A DNA stretch of 64,000 nucleotides from NCBI GenBank assembly GCA_965246945.1, contig CBDFFW010000001.1:930001-994000 (forward strand), read 5' to 3'. Of the stretch, positions 41,019-49,280 are shown one piece after another (positions within the stretch are counted from its first letter, which is position 1; each line of letters begins with the position of its first letter). The notes below the pieces were generated by a model, which did not search any database, was not told the origin of the DNA, and saw only the letters and a program-made list of their open reading frames with translations. Source of the DNA: CBDFFW01 sp965246945 (GTDB taxonomy: Bacteria > Pseudomonadota > Alphaproteobacteria > UBA11073). The translations under genes and the position numbers were made by a program.

Positions 41019-41852
41019 ATGCTGCGTGCGATGATCAATCAAGGCCGGCGTAGCCGGTGGCGTTGGGCCAAAAAAACCGGCATGGTTAGTATTGGTGCGA
41101 GTATAGATGCCGATGCGCAGGCTTATTTCAATGCCATCACCGCCAATGGCGGGACGATCAGTATCAACAGTAAAAATGCCTGGAACGGTTTTGTCACCGG
41201 TGCCAAAGCCGATGGGTGGTGGAATGATTTGACCATGATTATCCCGTTTTTAGGCGATCAGCTGGCGGCCACTCAAATCGCCTACCGCTGCGATACTGCA
41301 ACGCCGGTAGTGATGACGCTGACCAATGTGGTTGCTGGTGATTACAGTGAAGCGGATGGTTTCAAATCCAATACCAACAGCAAGCTTTTTTCGGCACCCA
41401 TTGCGATTACCAGTGATGTGGGCGGCACCATTAGCCATGGCAGTTTTTCGTTTGGTTATTATGCCACAACTATCGCCAGCGGTAATTCGCCGCTTGGTTT
41501 TAATGATACTGGTATGCTGCTGGCTCCCAACTATAGCGGCACGCTATATGCCAATAATGAAAGTGGCACAGTGGGCACCACGGGTTATACGCAGGCCGCT
41601 GGCTGGCATCTATGCAACCGCACCACTGGCGGCAGCTTCGATGTTTATCAAAATAATGTATTGATGCAAAACCTGGCGGCTACGGGTTCCATGTCGGTCA
41701 CCACCATAACAGTAGGTAGAGACTATTATGGGACTAACGCCAATCAATACACCAAATTTGTTTACATTGGTGCAGGTTTAAATGCCACCAAACGCACACA
41801 GATGTTTAACCGAATGGTTGCGCTGCAAACCGCAATTGGAAGGAATGCATAA
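41019..41852 (+). CDS. Phage-like beta-rich protein, possible tail/receptor-binding component
   Basis: 277 residues. After a basic N-terminus come IDADAQAYFNAITANGGTIS and SKNAWNGFVTGAKADGWWND, then a Gly/Thr/Asn-rich beta domain with LGFNDTGMLLAPNYSGTLYA, GWHLCNRTTGGSFDVYQNN and TITVGRDYYGTNANQYTKFV ending in KRTQMFNRMVALQTAIG. The pattern resembles lectin-like phage surface proteins with a conserved YFNAITANGG-type start. It abuts the genes on both sides (0 and 1 bp), indicating cotranscription. Function is inferred only from style and context. Confidence 0.65.
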   Translation: MLRAMINQGRRSRWRWAKKTGMVSIGASIDADAQAYFNAITANGGTISINSKNAWNGFVTGAKADGWWNDLTMIIPFLGDQLAATQIAYRCDTATPVVMTLTNVVAGDYSEADGFKSNTNSKLFSAPIAITSDVGGTISHGSFSFGYYATTIASGNSPLGFNDTGMLLAPNYSGTLYANNESGTVGTTGYTQAAGWHLCNRTTGGSFDVYQNNVLMQNLAATGSMSVTTITVGRDYYGTNANQYTKFVYIGAGLNATKRTQMFNRMVALQTAIGRNA

Positions 41853-42106
41853 TGTTATATCTAATTGTGCCGCATGCCGCCTGGCTGCAATTGAAAGCCT
41901 TAAATACCGTTAATCCCAAACGGGTGCTACAGCCGATGCTAACGGTTGATGGCCGCTGGGTTTTGAATGCAGATTTGTTGGCGGATATTGATGGTGAAAC
42001 TGCCACCTGGACTGATAGGGCAGAAATATTAAGAAATTTAGAAACTGTTGAATTAAGTGCCGCAGATTTTCCGATTAGTGGGTTGGCGATGATCGCCAGC
42101 AATTAA
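41852..42106 (+). CDS. Small protein at the end of the phage-like cassette
   Basis: 84 residues starting MLYLIVPHAAWLQLKALNTV, with no signal peptide or motif I recognise. Its start overlaps the preceding stop by one base (TAATG). It ends 5 bp before the 3' end of tRNA-Arg. Likely part of the same phage-derived transcript. Confidence 0.6.
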   Translation: MLYLIVPHAAWLQLKALNTVNPKRVLQPMLTVDGRWVLNADLLADIDGETATWTDRAEILRNLETVELSAADFPISGLAMIASN

Positions 42107-42111
42107 TGATT

Positions 42112-42187
42112 TGGCGCGCCCGATAAGATTCGAACCTATGACCTCTGCCTTCGGAGGGCAGCGCTCTATCCACTGAGCTACGGGCGC
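42112..42187 (-). tRNA. tRNA-Arg (CCG)
   Basis: On the minus strand the acceptor stem GCGCCCG (42181-42187) pairs with CGGGCGC (42116-42122), followed by G and an encoded CCA (42112-42114). The anticodon loop is CTCCGAA within CTGCC/GGCAG, anticodon CCG. T-arm TAGGTTCGAATCTTA present. 76 nt with CCA. The phage-derived genes end at its 3' end, the usual integration side. Confidence 0.96.
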
Positions 42188-42229
42188 TTATCGACCGATT
42201 AAAAGCCAAACCGCTGCGCCTGTAAACAA

Positions 42230-43114
42230 TTACAGTGTGGCGGGTGGCGATAAAGCGGCTTCATCAAGCGTGTAAACCGTGCCGCAGAATTCGCAATTCA
42301 TGGTTAGCTGGCCTTGTTCGGCTAAATCGGCGCGTTCAGCGGCTGGCAGGCTTTGCAACACCTGCTGGGCGCGGTCATACGAACAGCGGCAGCGCGCTTG
42401 CAGCGGTGTGGGCTCATAAACCCGCACGCCCATTTCATGGAATAAGCGGAAGAGCAGGGTGTGCGGGTCAAGCTGCGGATCGGCCAATTCTTCTGGTGTA
42501 CAGGTGGCTAATAGGGCACAAACGGTATCCCAGTCTAATGGTGCGTGATCGAGATCGCGGTCGCCATCTTCTGCTTTGCCTGGCAATGCTTGCAAAATAA
42601 TGCCGCCAGTGGTCCATTCCAGACCATCTTGCGCGACGGCCATGTTGATGCGGCTATAAATTTGTTCAGACTGCCAAAAGTAATTTTCGGCGCTGCTGCT
42701 AAGGGATGCACCTTCAATCGGCACGATACCTTGATATTGTTCGGCACTACCATTTGGATCCATAGTAAAAGCCAAATGGCCATGCCCAAGTAATTCCGCG
42801 AAGCCTTGCGGCACAATGCTCAGCTGGCTGCTATCAAAGCGGGCATAGGCGCGAATGCCGCCTGGGGCAAAATAATCCCCAATCAACAGTGATAACGGGC
42901 CATCCCCGCGAGCCTGTAAGGTAAACATGCCACTTTCATCCATTAACCCGCCCATGAGAGGGGCCAGGGTGGCCGCCTCGGCTGTCAAAGCGGCCACGGT
43001 GTTGGGATATTGGTGCCGCTGCAAAGCCTCGTTAATGCTATGGCGCAACCGCACAAACCGCCCGCGCACTGGCGCGTTTTCCAGCTGGAAAGAGATTAAA
43101 AAATCAGTATGCAA
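42230..43114 (-). CDS. hslO: Redox-regulated chaperone Hsp33
   Basis: Holdase chaperone activated by oxidation. The 294-residue protein has the N-terminal domain (FQLENAPVRGRFVRLRHSIN), the middle LGHGHLAFTMDPNGSAEQYQ and the C-terminal zinc centre with CRC (in QARCRCSYDRAQQVL) and CEFC (in MNCEFCGTVYTLDE), the CxC...CxxC of Hsp33. It stands alone between tRNA-Arg and a palindromic repeat. Confidence 0.95.
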   Translation of the reverse strand: MHTDFLISFQLENAPVRGRFVRLRHSINEALQRHQYPNTVAALTAEAATLAPLMGGLMDESGMFTLQARGDGPLSLLIGDYFAPGGIRAYARFDSSQLSIVPQGFAELLGHGHLAFTMDPNGSAEQYQGIVPIEGASLSSSAENYFWQSEQIYSRINMAVAQDGLEWTTGGIILQALPGKAEDGDRDLDHAPLDWDTVCALLATCTPEELADPQLDPHTLLFRLFHEMGVRVYEPTPLQARCRCSYDRAQQVLQSLPAAERADLAEQGQLTMNCEFCGTVYTLDEAALSPPATL

Positions 43115-43160
43115 AGTGAATTAGAGGTAAGGATACGATGCTAAAAACGCAAGGTTTCCT

Positions 43161-43286
43161 GTCATCCCGACGAAGGTCGGGATCCAGTGAAAAATAAGCG
43201 CGCTGAAAGCGCACAAAATATATTGTTTGAGTCATGCTGCGCATGACGCTTTACTATCACTGGATCCCGACCTTCGTCGGGATGAC
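43161..43286. repeat. Palindromic repeat element, 126 bp, perfect arms
   Basis: The 26-nt arms at 43161-43186 and 43261-43286 (GTCATCCCGACGAAGGTCGG... and its exact complement) match perfectly, which suggests a recent copy. The centre holds GCGCGCTGAAAGCGC and TCATGCTGCGCATGAC, shared with 9941-10064. It occupies the hslO-ispH divergent intergenic region and ends 6 bp before the ispH start codon. Confidence 0.95.
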
Positions 43287-43292
43287 AATAAG

Positions 43293-44249
43293 ATGAAGCC
43301 GCCATTAACCCTATTACTTGCTGCGCCGCGCGGATTTTGTGCGGGGGTGGATCGCGCTATTCAGATGGTGGAGCGTGCGTTGGAGAAATTTGGGGCGCCG
43401 GTTTATGTGCGGCATCAAATTGTGCATAATAATTTTGTGGTGGCGCGACTTAGCGCGATGGGGGCGATTTTTGTTAAAGAGTTAGACGAAATTCCCGATG
43501 GTCCGTGGCCGGTGATTGTGTCCGCGCATGGCGTGCCTAAATCCGTTCCAGCAGCGGCTAGTGAACGCCAGTTAAATTATTTTGATGCGACTTGCCCGCT
43601 GGTCAGCAAAGTGCACCGCGAAGCAGAACGGCATTACGCCAATGGTCTGCATCTCATTCTGGTCGGTCATGCCGGCCATCCCGAAGTAGTGGGCACGATG
43701 GGGCAATTACCGCCTGGTGCGGTGACGCTGATTGAAACACGCGAAGATGTGGCGGCGCTGGAATTACCATCTCCCGATAAGGTTGCCTATGTGACACAGA
43801 CCACGTTATCGGTGGATGATACAGCGGCCATTGTCGCTGATCTGCAAACCAAATTTCCCAATATCGTCGGCCCGCTTAAAGAAGATATTTGTTATGCGAC
43901 AACCAATCGGCAGGCTTCAGTAAAAGCGGTGGCAGAAGCGGGTGCTGAAGCACTGCTGGTCATTGGCGCGCCCAGTTCTTCCAATTCGAACCGTTTGGTC
44001 GAGGTGGGTCAACAACATGGTATCACTCAGGCTTGGTTGATTGAACGCGCCAGTGATATTCAGTGGAATGCTTTACATGGTATTAAACGTTTAGGCTTAT
44101 CGGCTGGTGCCTCCGCGCCCGATGTGCTGATAGATGAAGTAATTGCGTCGTTGGGCCAGCGCTATACGCTGACCATTCAAGAAGTGCGTGTGACGACCGA
44201 GAACACTGTCTTTAAACTGCCCCGCCAATTATCCGAGCGGGTAGCTTAA
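43293..44249 (+). CDS. ispH: 4-hydroxy-3-methylbut-2-enyl diphosphate reductase
   Basis: Last step of the MEP isoprenoid pathway, an Fe-S enzyme. The 318-residue protein has three cluster Cys in APRGFCAGVDRAI, FDATCPLVSKVH and DICYATTNRQ, and the substrate motif GAPSSSNSNRLVEVG. ATG 43293 gives the normal N-terminus (MKPPLTLLLAAPRGFCAG); the frame upstream to 43227 is the palindromic repeat. The promoter and ribosome site must lie in or across the repeat. thrB overlaps its stop by one base. Confidence 0.96.
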   Translation: MKPPLTLLLAAPRGFCAGVDRAIQMVERALEKFGAPVYVRHQIVHNNFVVARLSAMGAIFVKELDEIPDGPWPVIVSAHGVPKSVPAAASERQLNYFDATCPLVSKVHREAERHYANGLHLILVGHAGHPEVVGTMGQLPPGAVTLIETREDVAALELPSPDKVAYVTQTTLSVDDTAAIVADLQTKFPNIVGPLKEDICYATTNRQASVKAVAEAGAEALLVIGAPSSSNSNRLVEVGQQHGITQAWLIERASDIQWNALHGIKRLGLSAGASAPDVLIDEVIASLGQRYTLTIQEVRVTTENTVFKLPRQLSERVA

Positions 44250-45220
44250 TGGCCGTTTACACGGTAGTTACGCCGGAAGCATTAGACGAATTTGTTGCTG
44301 AATATGATATCGGTACGGTGGTGAGCTGTGTGGGCATTGCTGACGGGGTTAGCAATACCAACTATTTATTGGATACTACTAAAGGGCGTTATATTTTAAC
44401 CCTGTTTGAAGGGACTGTAGATATTGCCGATTTGCCGTATTTTATGGCCTTAATGGATCACGCCGCCGGACATGGTGTCCAGGCCCCATTGCCGATAAAA
44501 GCACGCGATGGCTTGGTTATTCGGCCATTGGCCTTGCATTCAGCCGTGCTGATTAGCTTTTTACAAGGACGCAGCTATAAGCGGTTAGAGGTAGCGCATG
44601 CTGGTGAAGCAGGCCGAATGCTGGCGCAATTCCATCAAGCCATGGCAGATTTTACACAGGTGCGGTCCAATGCTTTATCGCTTTCCGGTTGGCAGCAACT
44701 ATACGCTTATTGTGCATCGCGGGCCAATGAAGTGTTGCCAGGGTTAAAGCAAATTATGGATAGCGAAATGGATTGGTTGGCCACGCAATGGCCGGCATTG
44801 GCGATCTTACCGCGCGGCACCATTCATGCGGATTTCTTTCCGGATAATGCGTTATTCATGGGCACGCAGTTAACCGGCATGATTGATTTTTATTATGCCT
44901 GCACCGATCTGCTAGCCTATGATTTGGCCATTGTGTTAAACGCCTGGTGTTTCGAAATTCCCAATGATTTTAATATTACCAAAGCCAAAGCCGTGCTGGC
45001 CGCATATCAAAAAATTAGGCCTTTAACCACTATGGAAATGGACGCCTTGCCGATTTTATGCCGCGGGGCGGCTGTGCGGTTTCTGATGCGCCGGTTATAT
45101 GATTGGCTGCACCCACCTGATAGCGCGTTGGTGAAACTATTAGATCCAAAAGTATATTTATACCGCTTGGAATTTCACCAATATGCTACAGATGCAGGTG
45201 CTTATGGCCTTGCTGTTTGA
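44249..45220 (+). CDS. thrB: Homoserine kinase, APH-type (ThrB2)
   Basis: Phosphorylates homoserine in threonine synthesis. The 323-residue protein has a kinase-like fold of the aminoglycoside phosphotransferase type: GIADGVSNTNYLLDT, YILTLFEGTVDIADLPYFMA, catalytic HADFFPDNALFM and the metal Asp in GMIDFYYACTDLLAYDLAI. The ispH-thrB pair is common in alphaproteobacteria. It overlaps ispH by one base and the methyltransferase-like gene by 17 bp. Confidence 0.94.
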   Translation: MAVYTVVTPEALDEFVAEYDIGTVVSCVGIADGVSNTNYLLDTTKGRYILTLFEGTVDIADLPYFMALMDHAAGHGVQAPLPIKARDGLVIRPLALHSAVLISFLQGRSYKRLEVAHAGEAGRMLAQFHQAMADFTQVRSNALSLSGWQQLYAYCASRANEVLPGLKQIMDSEMDWLATQWPALAILPRGTIHADFFPDNALFMGTQLTGMIDFYYACTDLLAYDLAIVLNAWCFEIPNDFNITKAKAVLAAYQKIRPLTTMEMDALPILCRGAAVRFLMRRLYDWLHPPDSALVKLLDPKVYLYRLEFHQYATDAGAYGLAV

Positions 45221-46055
45221 TGAAAGCGCCATCGCGCATGCGGTTGCTCGTCGTGCGAAAGAAATAACTTTTTTGGATGAATGGCTGCTTGATGAAATTC
45301 AGGCGCGGCTGGCACCGTTAAAAGGCAGTTTTGATAATACTTTGTGGGAAGGGAAACAACTGCTAACCCTCCCCTTGCGGGAGGGTCGAAACCCAATAAG
45401 CGTTTCGGGGTGGGAGCAGAATGTCAAGATTAGTAACCCCACCCTAGATCAATCGCTTTGCTATTTCTCCGACCCTCCCGCAAGGGAAGGGTTAGCGGCG
45501 ATACCGTATGATCTTGTTATCAGCTACCAGCAACTTCATTATGCCAATGACGTGCCAAATGAATTATTGCGGTTAGGCAGATTGTTAAAGCCGGATGGTA
45601 TGTTCCTGGCTTGTTTCCTAGGCGGGCAGAGCCTTGTGGAATTGCGGCATATTTTAGCCGAAACGGAAATTGCGGTGCGCGGCGGGGTGAGCCCGCGCGT
45701 GCATCCGATGATTGACCGCGCGGATGCGGCAGCCTTAATGCAAGCCGCCGGTTTTGCGCTGCCGGTGGTGGATAGCGAAACTGTTGAATTGCATTATTCC
45801 AACTTATTCGCGCTAATCCGCGATTTGCGTTTGTTAGGATTGAATAATATGCTTACTGCGCGGGATAACCGCATTTTGCCCCGTAATTATTGGCCGCAAG
45901 CTGCAGCGCGTTATGCCGTTGAATTTGTCAATGAACAAGGGGGGATTACTGTCACACTAGAAGCGATTTTTCTGTCCGGCTGGCGGCCCGCTGCCAATCA
46001 GCAAATTCCGCTAGCACGGGGCTCGGTGCCGCTCGGGTTTAATTCTGCATCCTAA
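45204..46055 (+). CDS. BioC/NDUFAF5-like methyltransferase-fold protein with repeat in place of the SAM-binding core
   Basis: 283 residues (ATG 45204; in-frame ATGs at 45183 and 45192 also exist). The C-terminal part from YDLVISYQQLHYANDVPNEL, LLKPDGMFLACFLGGQSLVE, GVSPRVHPMIDRADAAALMQ and ALIRDLRLLGLNNML clearly belongs to the NDUFAF5/BioC-like family. The expected SAM-binding motif (LDLGxGxG) after the N-terminal helix is absent: the sequence reads FDNTLWEGKQLL and then residues about 54-97 are the translation of a palindromic element (45364-45494). Total length is near normal, so the element seems to replace rather than lengthen the core. Probably inactive as a methyltransferase or a decaying gene with an intact frame. 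Confidence 0.8.
   Translation: MALLFDESAIAHAVARRAKEITFLDEWLLDEIQARLAPLKGSFDNTLWEGKQLLTLPLREGRNPISVSGWEQNVKISNPTLDQSLCYFSDPPAREGLAAIPYDLVISYQQLHYANDVPNELLRLGRLLKPDGMFLACFLGGQSLVELRHILAETEIAVRGGVSPRVHPMIDRADAAALMQAAGFALPVVDSETVELHYSNLFALIRDLRLLGLNNMLTARDNRILPRNYWPQAAARYAVEFVNEQGGITVTLEAIFLSGWRPAANQQIPLARGSVPLGFNSAS
45364..45494. repeat. Palindromic element, 131 bp, in frame inside a methyltransferase-like gene
   Basis: 24-nt arms at 45364-45387 (TAACCCTCCCCTTGCGGGAG...) and 45471-45494 are inverted repeats with one mismatch. Inner stems CGAAAC/GTTTCG (45388-45407) and GGGTGGG/CCCACCC (45408-45444). Different arm sequence from the GTCATCC family; related to the hairpin at 39176. It contains no stop in the gene's frame. 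Confidence 0.92.
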
Positions 46056-46100
46056 TGCTTGCAGCGCTAGGTTAATCGGCTTATTTCTAATCCAAGAGTC

Positions 46101-46895
46101 ATGGCTGAATTAACCCTTCCCAAACAATCGCAAGTCAAACCCGGGCGGGTTTGGGCGTTGGATGCTGGTAAAAAGCAGTCTAAAAAGGGTATTCGGAAAT
46201 TTAAAGTTTACCGCTGGAACCCCGATATTGGCGGCAACCCAACTTTGGATAATTTTGAAGTAAATTTGGATGATTGCGGGCCGATGGTGCTGGATGCGTT
46301 GATCCATATTAAAAATGATAAAGATCCGACGCTGACTTTCCGCCGTTCCTGCCGTGAAGGAATTTGCGGTTCGTGTTCGATGAATATCGATGGTAAAAAC
46401 ACGCTGGCTTGTATTAAAGGGATTGATGAAATTAAGGGCGATGTAAAAATTTACCCGCTGCCGCATATGCCGGTGATTAAAGATTTGGTGCCGGATCTTA
46501 AACAGATTTATGCCCAATATACGTTGATCGAACCTTGGTTGAAATCTGATACACCCGCACCGACGCGGGAACGCCTGCAATCGCCGGAAGATCAACATAA
46601 AATTGATGAGCCAAGCGCGTGTATTTTATGCTTTTGCTGCTCAACCGCATGCCCCAGCTATTGGTGGAATAGCGACAAATTTTTAGGTCCCGCCATTTTA
46701 TTGCAAGCCTACCGTTGGTTGATGGATAGCCGTGATGAAGCGACTGGTGAGCGCCTCGACATGCTGGAAGATCCATTCCGCTTGTATCGTTGCCACACCA
46801 TCATGAACTGCACCAATACCTGCCCCAAAGGCCTCAACCCCGCCAAAGCCATCGGCGAAATCAAAAAAATGATGGTGGAACGGCAATATGGTTAA
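46101..46895 (+). CDS. sdhB: Succinate dehydrogenase iron-sulfur subunit
   Basis: Passes electrons from SdhA to quinone in complex II. 264 residues with all three clusters: [2Fe-2S] CREGICGSCSMNIDGKNTLAC (spread over about residues 80-100), [4Fe-4S] in SACILCFCCSTACP and [3Fe-4S] CHTIMNCTNTCPKGLNP. The N-terminal basic extension to about residue 30 is mildly longer than E. coli. sdhA, sdhC and sdhD are not adjacent. Confidence 0.97.
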   Translation: MAELTLPKQSQVKPGRVWALDAGKKQSKKGIRKFKVYRWNPDIGGNPTLDNFEVNLDDCGPMVLDALIHIKNDKDPTLTFRRSCREGICGSCSMNIDGKNTLACIKGIDEIKGDVKIYPLPHMPVIKDLVPDLKQIYAQYTLIEPWLKSDTPAPTRERLQSPEDQHKIDEPSACILCFCCSTACPSYWWNSDKFLGPAILLQAYRWLMDSRDEATGERLDMLEDPFRLYRCHTIMNCTNTCPKGLNPAKAIGEIKKMMVERQYG

Positions 46896-46931
46896 ATATT
46901 TTTCTTGAACTAAAAGCAGTTGCATAACAAA

Positions 46932-47294
46932 ATGTATTTATGCAGATGTCTGCCTTTAACAGTAGGAAATATTATAGCTTATTATAGTGCATCAAAAGTT
47001 GAAGAAAATGGTATTCGTGTCGAAGCACCTCCAGGTGACAGCTTTCCTAGAGTATATTTAGGTGAAGATCATTTGGTAATGGTGTTAGATAATGGCATGT
47101 ATCGTATTACACCAGATGTTACTTCTCCCAATGACTATAGAGAGTTTTATAGTCAATATTATAGCGGAAGATTTTTAACTTTTGATTTGTTTCGTCTTCC
47201 AAAAGATAAATTAGAACTTTGTGCAGATACTGGGCGCAAGCCTTCTACATATCTTTCAAATAAACAATCTGGACTTGGTAATCACAATTTATAA
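46932..47294 (+). CDS. AT-rich small gene of unknown function
   Basis: About 120 residues (ATG 46932, or TTG 46920). Sequence blocks: MYLCRCLPLTVGNIIAYYSA, GDSFPRVYLGEDHLVMVLDN, and YREFYSQYYSGRFLTFDLFR. No signal peptide or known motif. Codon use is more A/T-ending than the flanking sdhB and ilvB, suggesting a later acquisition. A hairpin (47298-47322) follows directly. Moderate confidence that it is expressed. Confidence 0.5.
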   Translation: MYLCRCLPLTVGNIIAYYSASKVEENGIRVEAPPGDSFPRVYLGEDHLVMVLDNGMYRITPDVTSPNDYREFYSQYYSGRFLTFDLFRLPKDKLELCADTGRKPSTYLSNKQSGLGNHNL

Positions 47295-47297
47295 TTT

Positions 47298-47322
47298 AAT
47301 TCGTCAATTTCATTGACGAATT
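47298..47322. terminator. Hairpin between convergent genes
   Basis: AATTCGTCAA (47298-47307) pairs with TTGACGAATT (47313-47322), loop TTTCA, followed by ATTTAAA. It lies 3 bp past the small gene's stop and 3 bp past the convergent ilvB stop; AT-rich, so probably a weak bidirectional terminator. Confidence 0.6.
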
Positions 47323-47324
47323 AT

Positions 47325-49136
47325 TTAAACCATCATCAGCCCCTCTACCGTCGCGGTTGGGGCGCTGCTGCCATCGTTTAAGATCATTGTGTAATGCGGC
47401 GCGCCGGAGGGGATCATGGGATAGCAATTCTCGTTGGGATCCACGCGGATATCGGCGATGACCGGGCCGTTATATTCTAGCATTTCGTTGATGGCACCAT
47501 CCAATTCGCTCACATTCGAGGCGCGCACGCCTTTGGCCCCATACGCTTCGGCCAGTTTCACGAAATCGGGCAGGGCTTTGGAATAGCTTTCGGCATAGCG
47601 CTCGCCATGGATTAGTTGCTGCCATTGGCGCACCATACCCATCCATTCATTATTGATGATAAAAATTTTCACGGGCAGGCGGTATTGTACCGCTGTGCTC
47701 ATTTCCTGAATATTCATGAGGATAGAAGCTTCCCCGGCGATATCGATACATAACGCATTGGGATTAGCGATTTGCGCGCCAATTGCCGCGGGCAGACCGT
47801 AACCCATCGTGCCCAAACCGCCGGAGGTCAGCCACTTATTTGGCGAGTAAAACGGGAAATGCTGGGCGGCCCACATTTGGTGCTGGCCAACCTCGGTTGT
47901 GATAATCGGCTCTTCACCTTTTGTGAAATGGGCCAGGCGGGCGATGGCATATTGTGGTTTGATGATCGAACCTTGTTGGTCGTAACGCAGCGAATTTTTG
48001 CCGCGCCATTCAGTAATTTTGCTCCACCATCCGTTTACGCGTTCCGCGACAGTGCGATTATTTATAGAACGACTTTGCCACTCGGTTAACAACGCCTGGA
48101 TGCCTTCACCCGCATCGGCCACAATGCCGATATCGACCTTTACTGTTTTGTTAATGGATGAAGCATCGATATCGATATGAATTTTTTTGGAATTGGGCGA
48201 AAATTCAGCCAGCTTGCCAGTGATGCGGTCATCGAATCTGCTGCCAATCGCAATGACCAAATCAGCATGATACATCGCCAAATTCGCTTCGTAAGTGCCA
48301 TGCATGCCTAGCATACCTAAGAATTGTGGGTCTTCGGCTGGAAAAGCGCCGAGGCCCATCAAGGTTTGCGTGATGGGATAACCGGTTAAGCGGACCAATT
48401 GGCATAGTGCTTCAGCAGCATGCGGTCCGCTATTAATTACGCCGCCGCCAGTATAAAAAACGGGGCGTTTGGCATTTTGCAACAGATCAACAGCTGCTTT
48501 GATTTTGGCATTGGAGGCAGATGTAATGACGTGCGGGTAAGTCTTATATTTTTTAACTTCCGCCGGTGGGGTATAAGTGCCTTTGGTCAGTTGCACATCT
48601 TTAGGAATATCGATCAGCACTGGACCAGGGCGGCCGCTGCGCGCGATGTGAAAAGCCTTGTGAATTTCCGCGGCCAACTGATTCACATCTTTTACTAACA
48701 CATTGTGCTTAGTGCAAGAACGCGTTAGCCCGGTTGAATCAGCTTCTTGAAAGGCATCGGTGCCAATCAAATGCGTCGGCACTTGTCCGGCAATACAAAC
48801 CAATGGAATGCTATCCATATAGGCATCCATCAATGGCGTGATGGTATTGGTTAGGCCCGGACCAGAAGTAACCAAGACAACGCCAACTTTACCGCTGCTG
48901 CGGGCATAGCCTTCCGCAGCATGGCCGGCCCCTTGCTCGTGTCGTGCCAAGATATGCCGAACTTTATTCTGCTGAAACAGCGCATCATAAACGGGGAGAA
49001 TAGCGCCGCCAGGATAGCCAAAAATATCGGTAACGCCCTGATCGTGTAATGCTTTGACCACAATTTCCGCACCAGTTAGTTGCAATGCATTATCGGTGGT
49101 GGCATTTGGGGCAGAGGCGGTCATAATCGTCATCAT
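47325..49136 (-). CDS. ilvB: Acetolactate synthase large subunit
   Basis: First common step of branched-chain amino acid synthesis. The 603-residue ThDP enzyme starts MMTIMTASAPN (ATG 49136, exact start uncertain) with GAEIVVKALHDQGVTDIFGY, the catalytic Glu in LARHEQGAGHAAEGYARSSG, and the ThDP-site block CIDIAGEASILMNIQEMSTA (the GEAS form often seen in alphaproteobacteria). The small regulatory subunit ilvN, usually just downstream, is absent here; the next item downstream is a convergent unknown gene. No leader-peptide attenuator is visible upstream. Confidence 0.94.
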   Translation of the reverse strand: MMTIMTASAPNATTDNALQLTGAEIVVKALHDQGVTDIFGYPGGAILPVYDALFQQNKVRHILARHEQGAGHAAEGYARSSGKVGVVLVTSGPGLTNTITPLMDAYMDSIPLVCIAGQVPTHLIGTDAFQEADSTGLTRSCTKHNVLVKDVNQLAAEIHKAFHIARSGRPGPVLIDIPKDVQLTKGTYTPPAEVKKYKTYPHVITSASNAKIKAAVDLLQNAKRPVFYTGGGVINSGPHAAEALCQLVRLTGYPITQTLMGLGAFPAEDPQFLGMLGMHGTYEANLAMYHADLVIAIGSRFDDRITGKLAEFSPNSKKIHIDIDASSINKTVKVDIGIVADAGEGIQALLTEWQSRSINNRTVAERVNGWWSKITEWRGKNSLRYDQQGSIIKPQYAIARLAHFTKGEEPIITTEVGQHQMWAAQHFPFYSPNKWLTSGGLGTMGYGLPAAIGAQIANPNALCIDIAGEASILMNIQEMSTAVQYRLPVKIFIINNEWMGMVRQWQQLIHGERYAESYSKALPDFVKLAEAYGAKGVRASNVSELDGAINEMLEYNGPVIADIRVDPNENCYPMIPSGAPHYTMILNDGSSAPTATVEGLMMV

Positions 49137-49280
49137 CTTGGCTTTAAAGTTGAGAATAAATTGTCGAGGCGGGCAAGGATGATAATGTCGGCTAAGCGCC
49201 GAGCACAATAAGGACGAGGACGATAGAACCGCACATTTCTATAAAGTATGTAAAATAGCATCGGCGAAAGCAAAGAAAAT

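Noticed and set aside
42112..42187. Attachment-site duplication flanking the phage-derived genes
   Set aside because: I looked for a copy of the tRNA-Arg 3' end near 39170-40100 and did not see one.
43227..43292. Upstream extension of ispH into the repeat
   Set aside because: The extension is translated palindromic repeat; ATG 43293 gives the family N-terminus.
49209..49280. Leader-peptide attenuator for ilvB
   Set aside because: No short peptide rich in Ile/Val/Leu and no terminator/antiterminator pair was seen.
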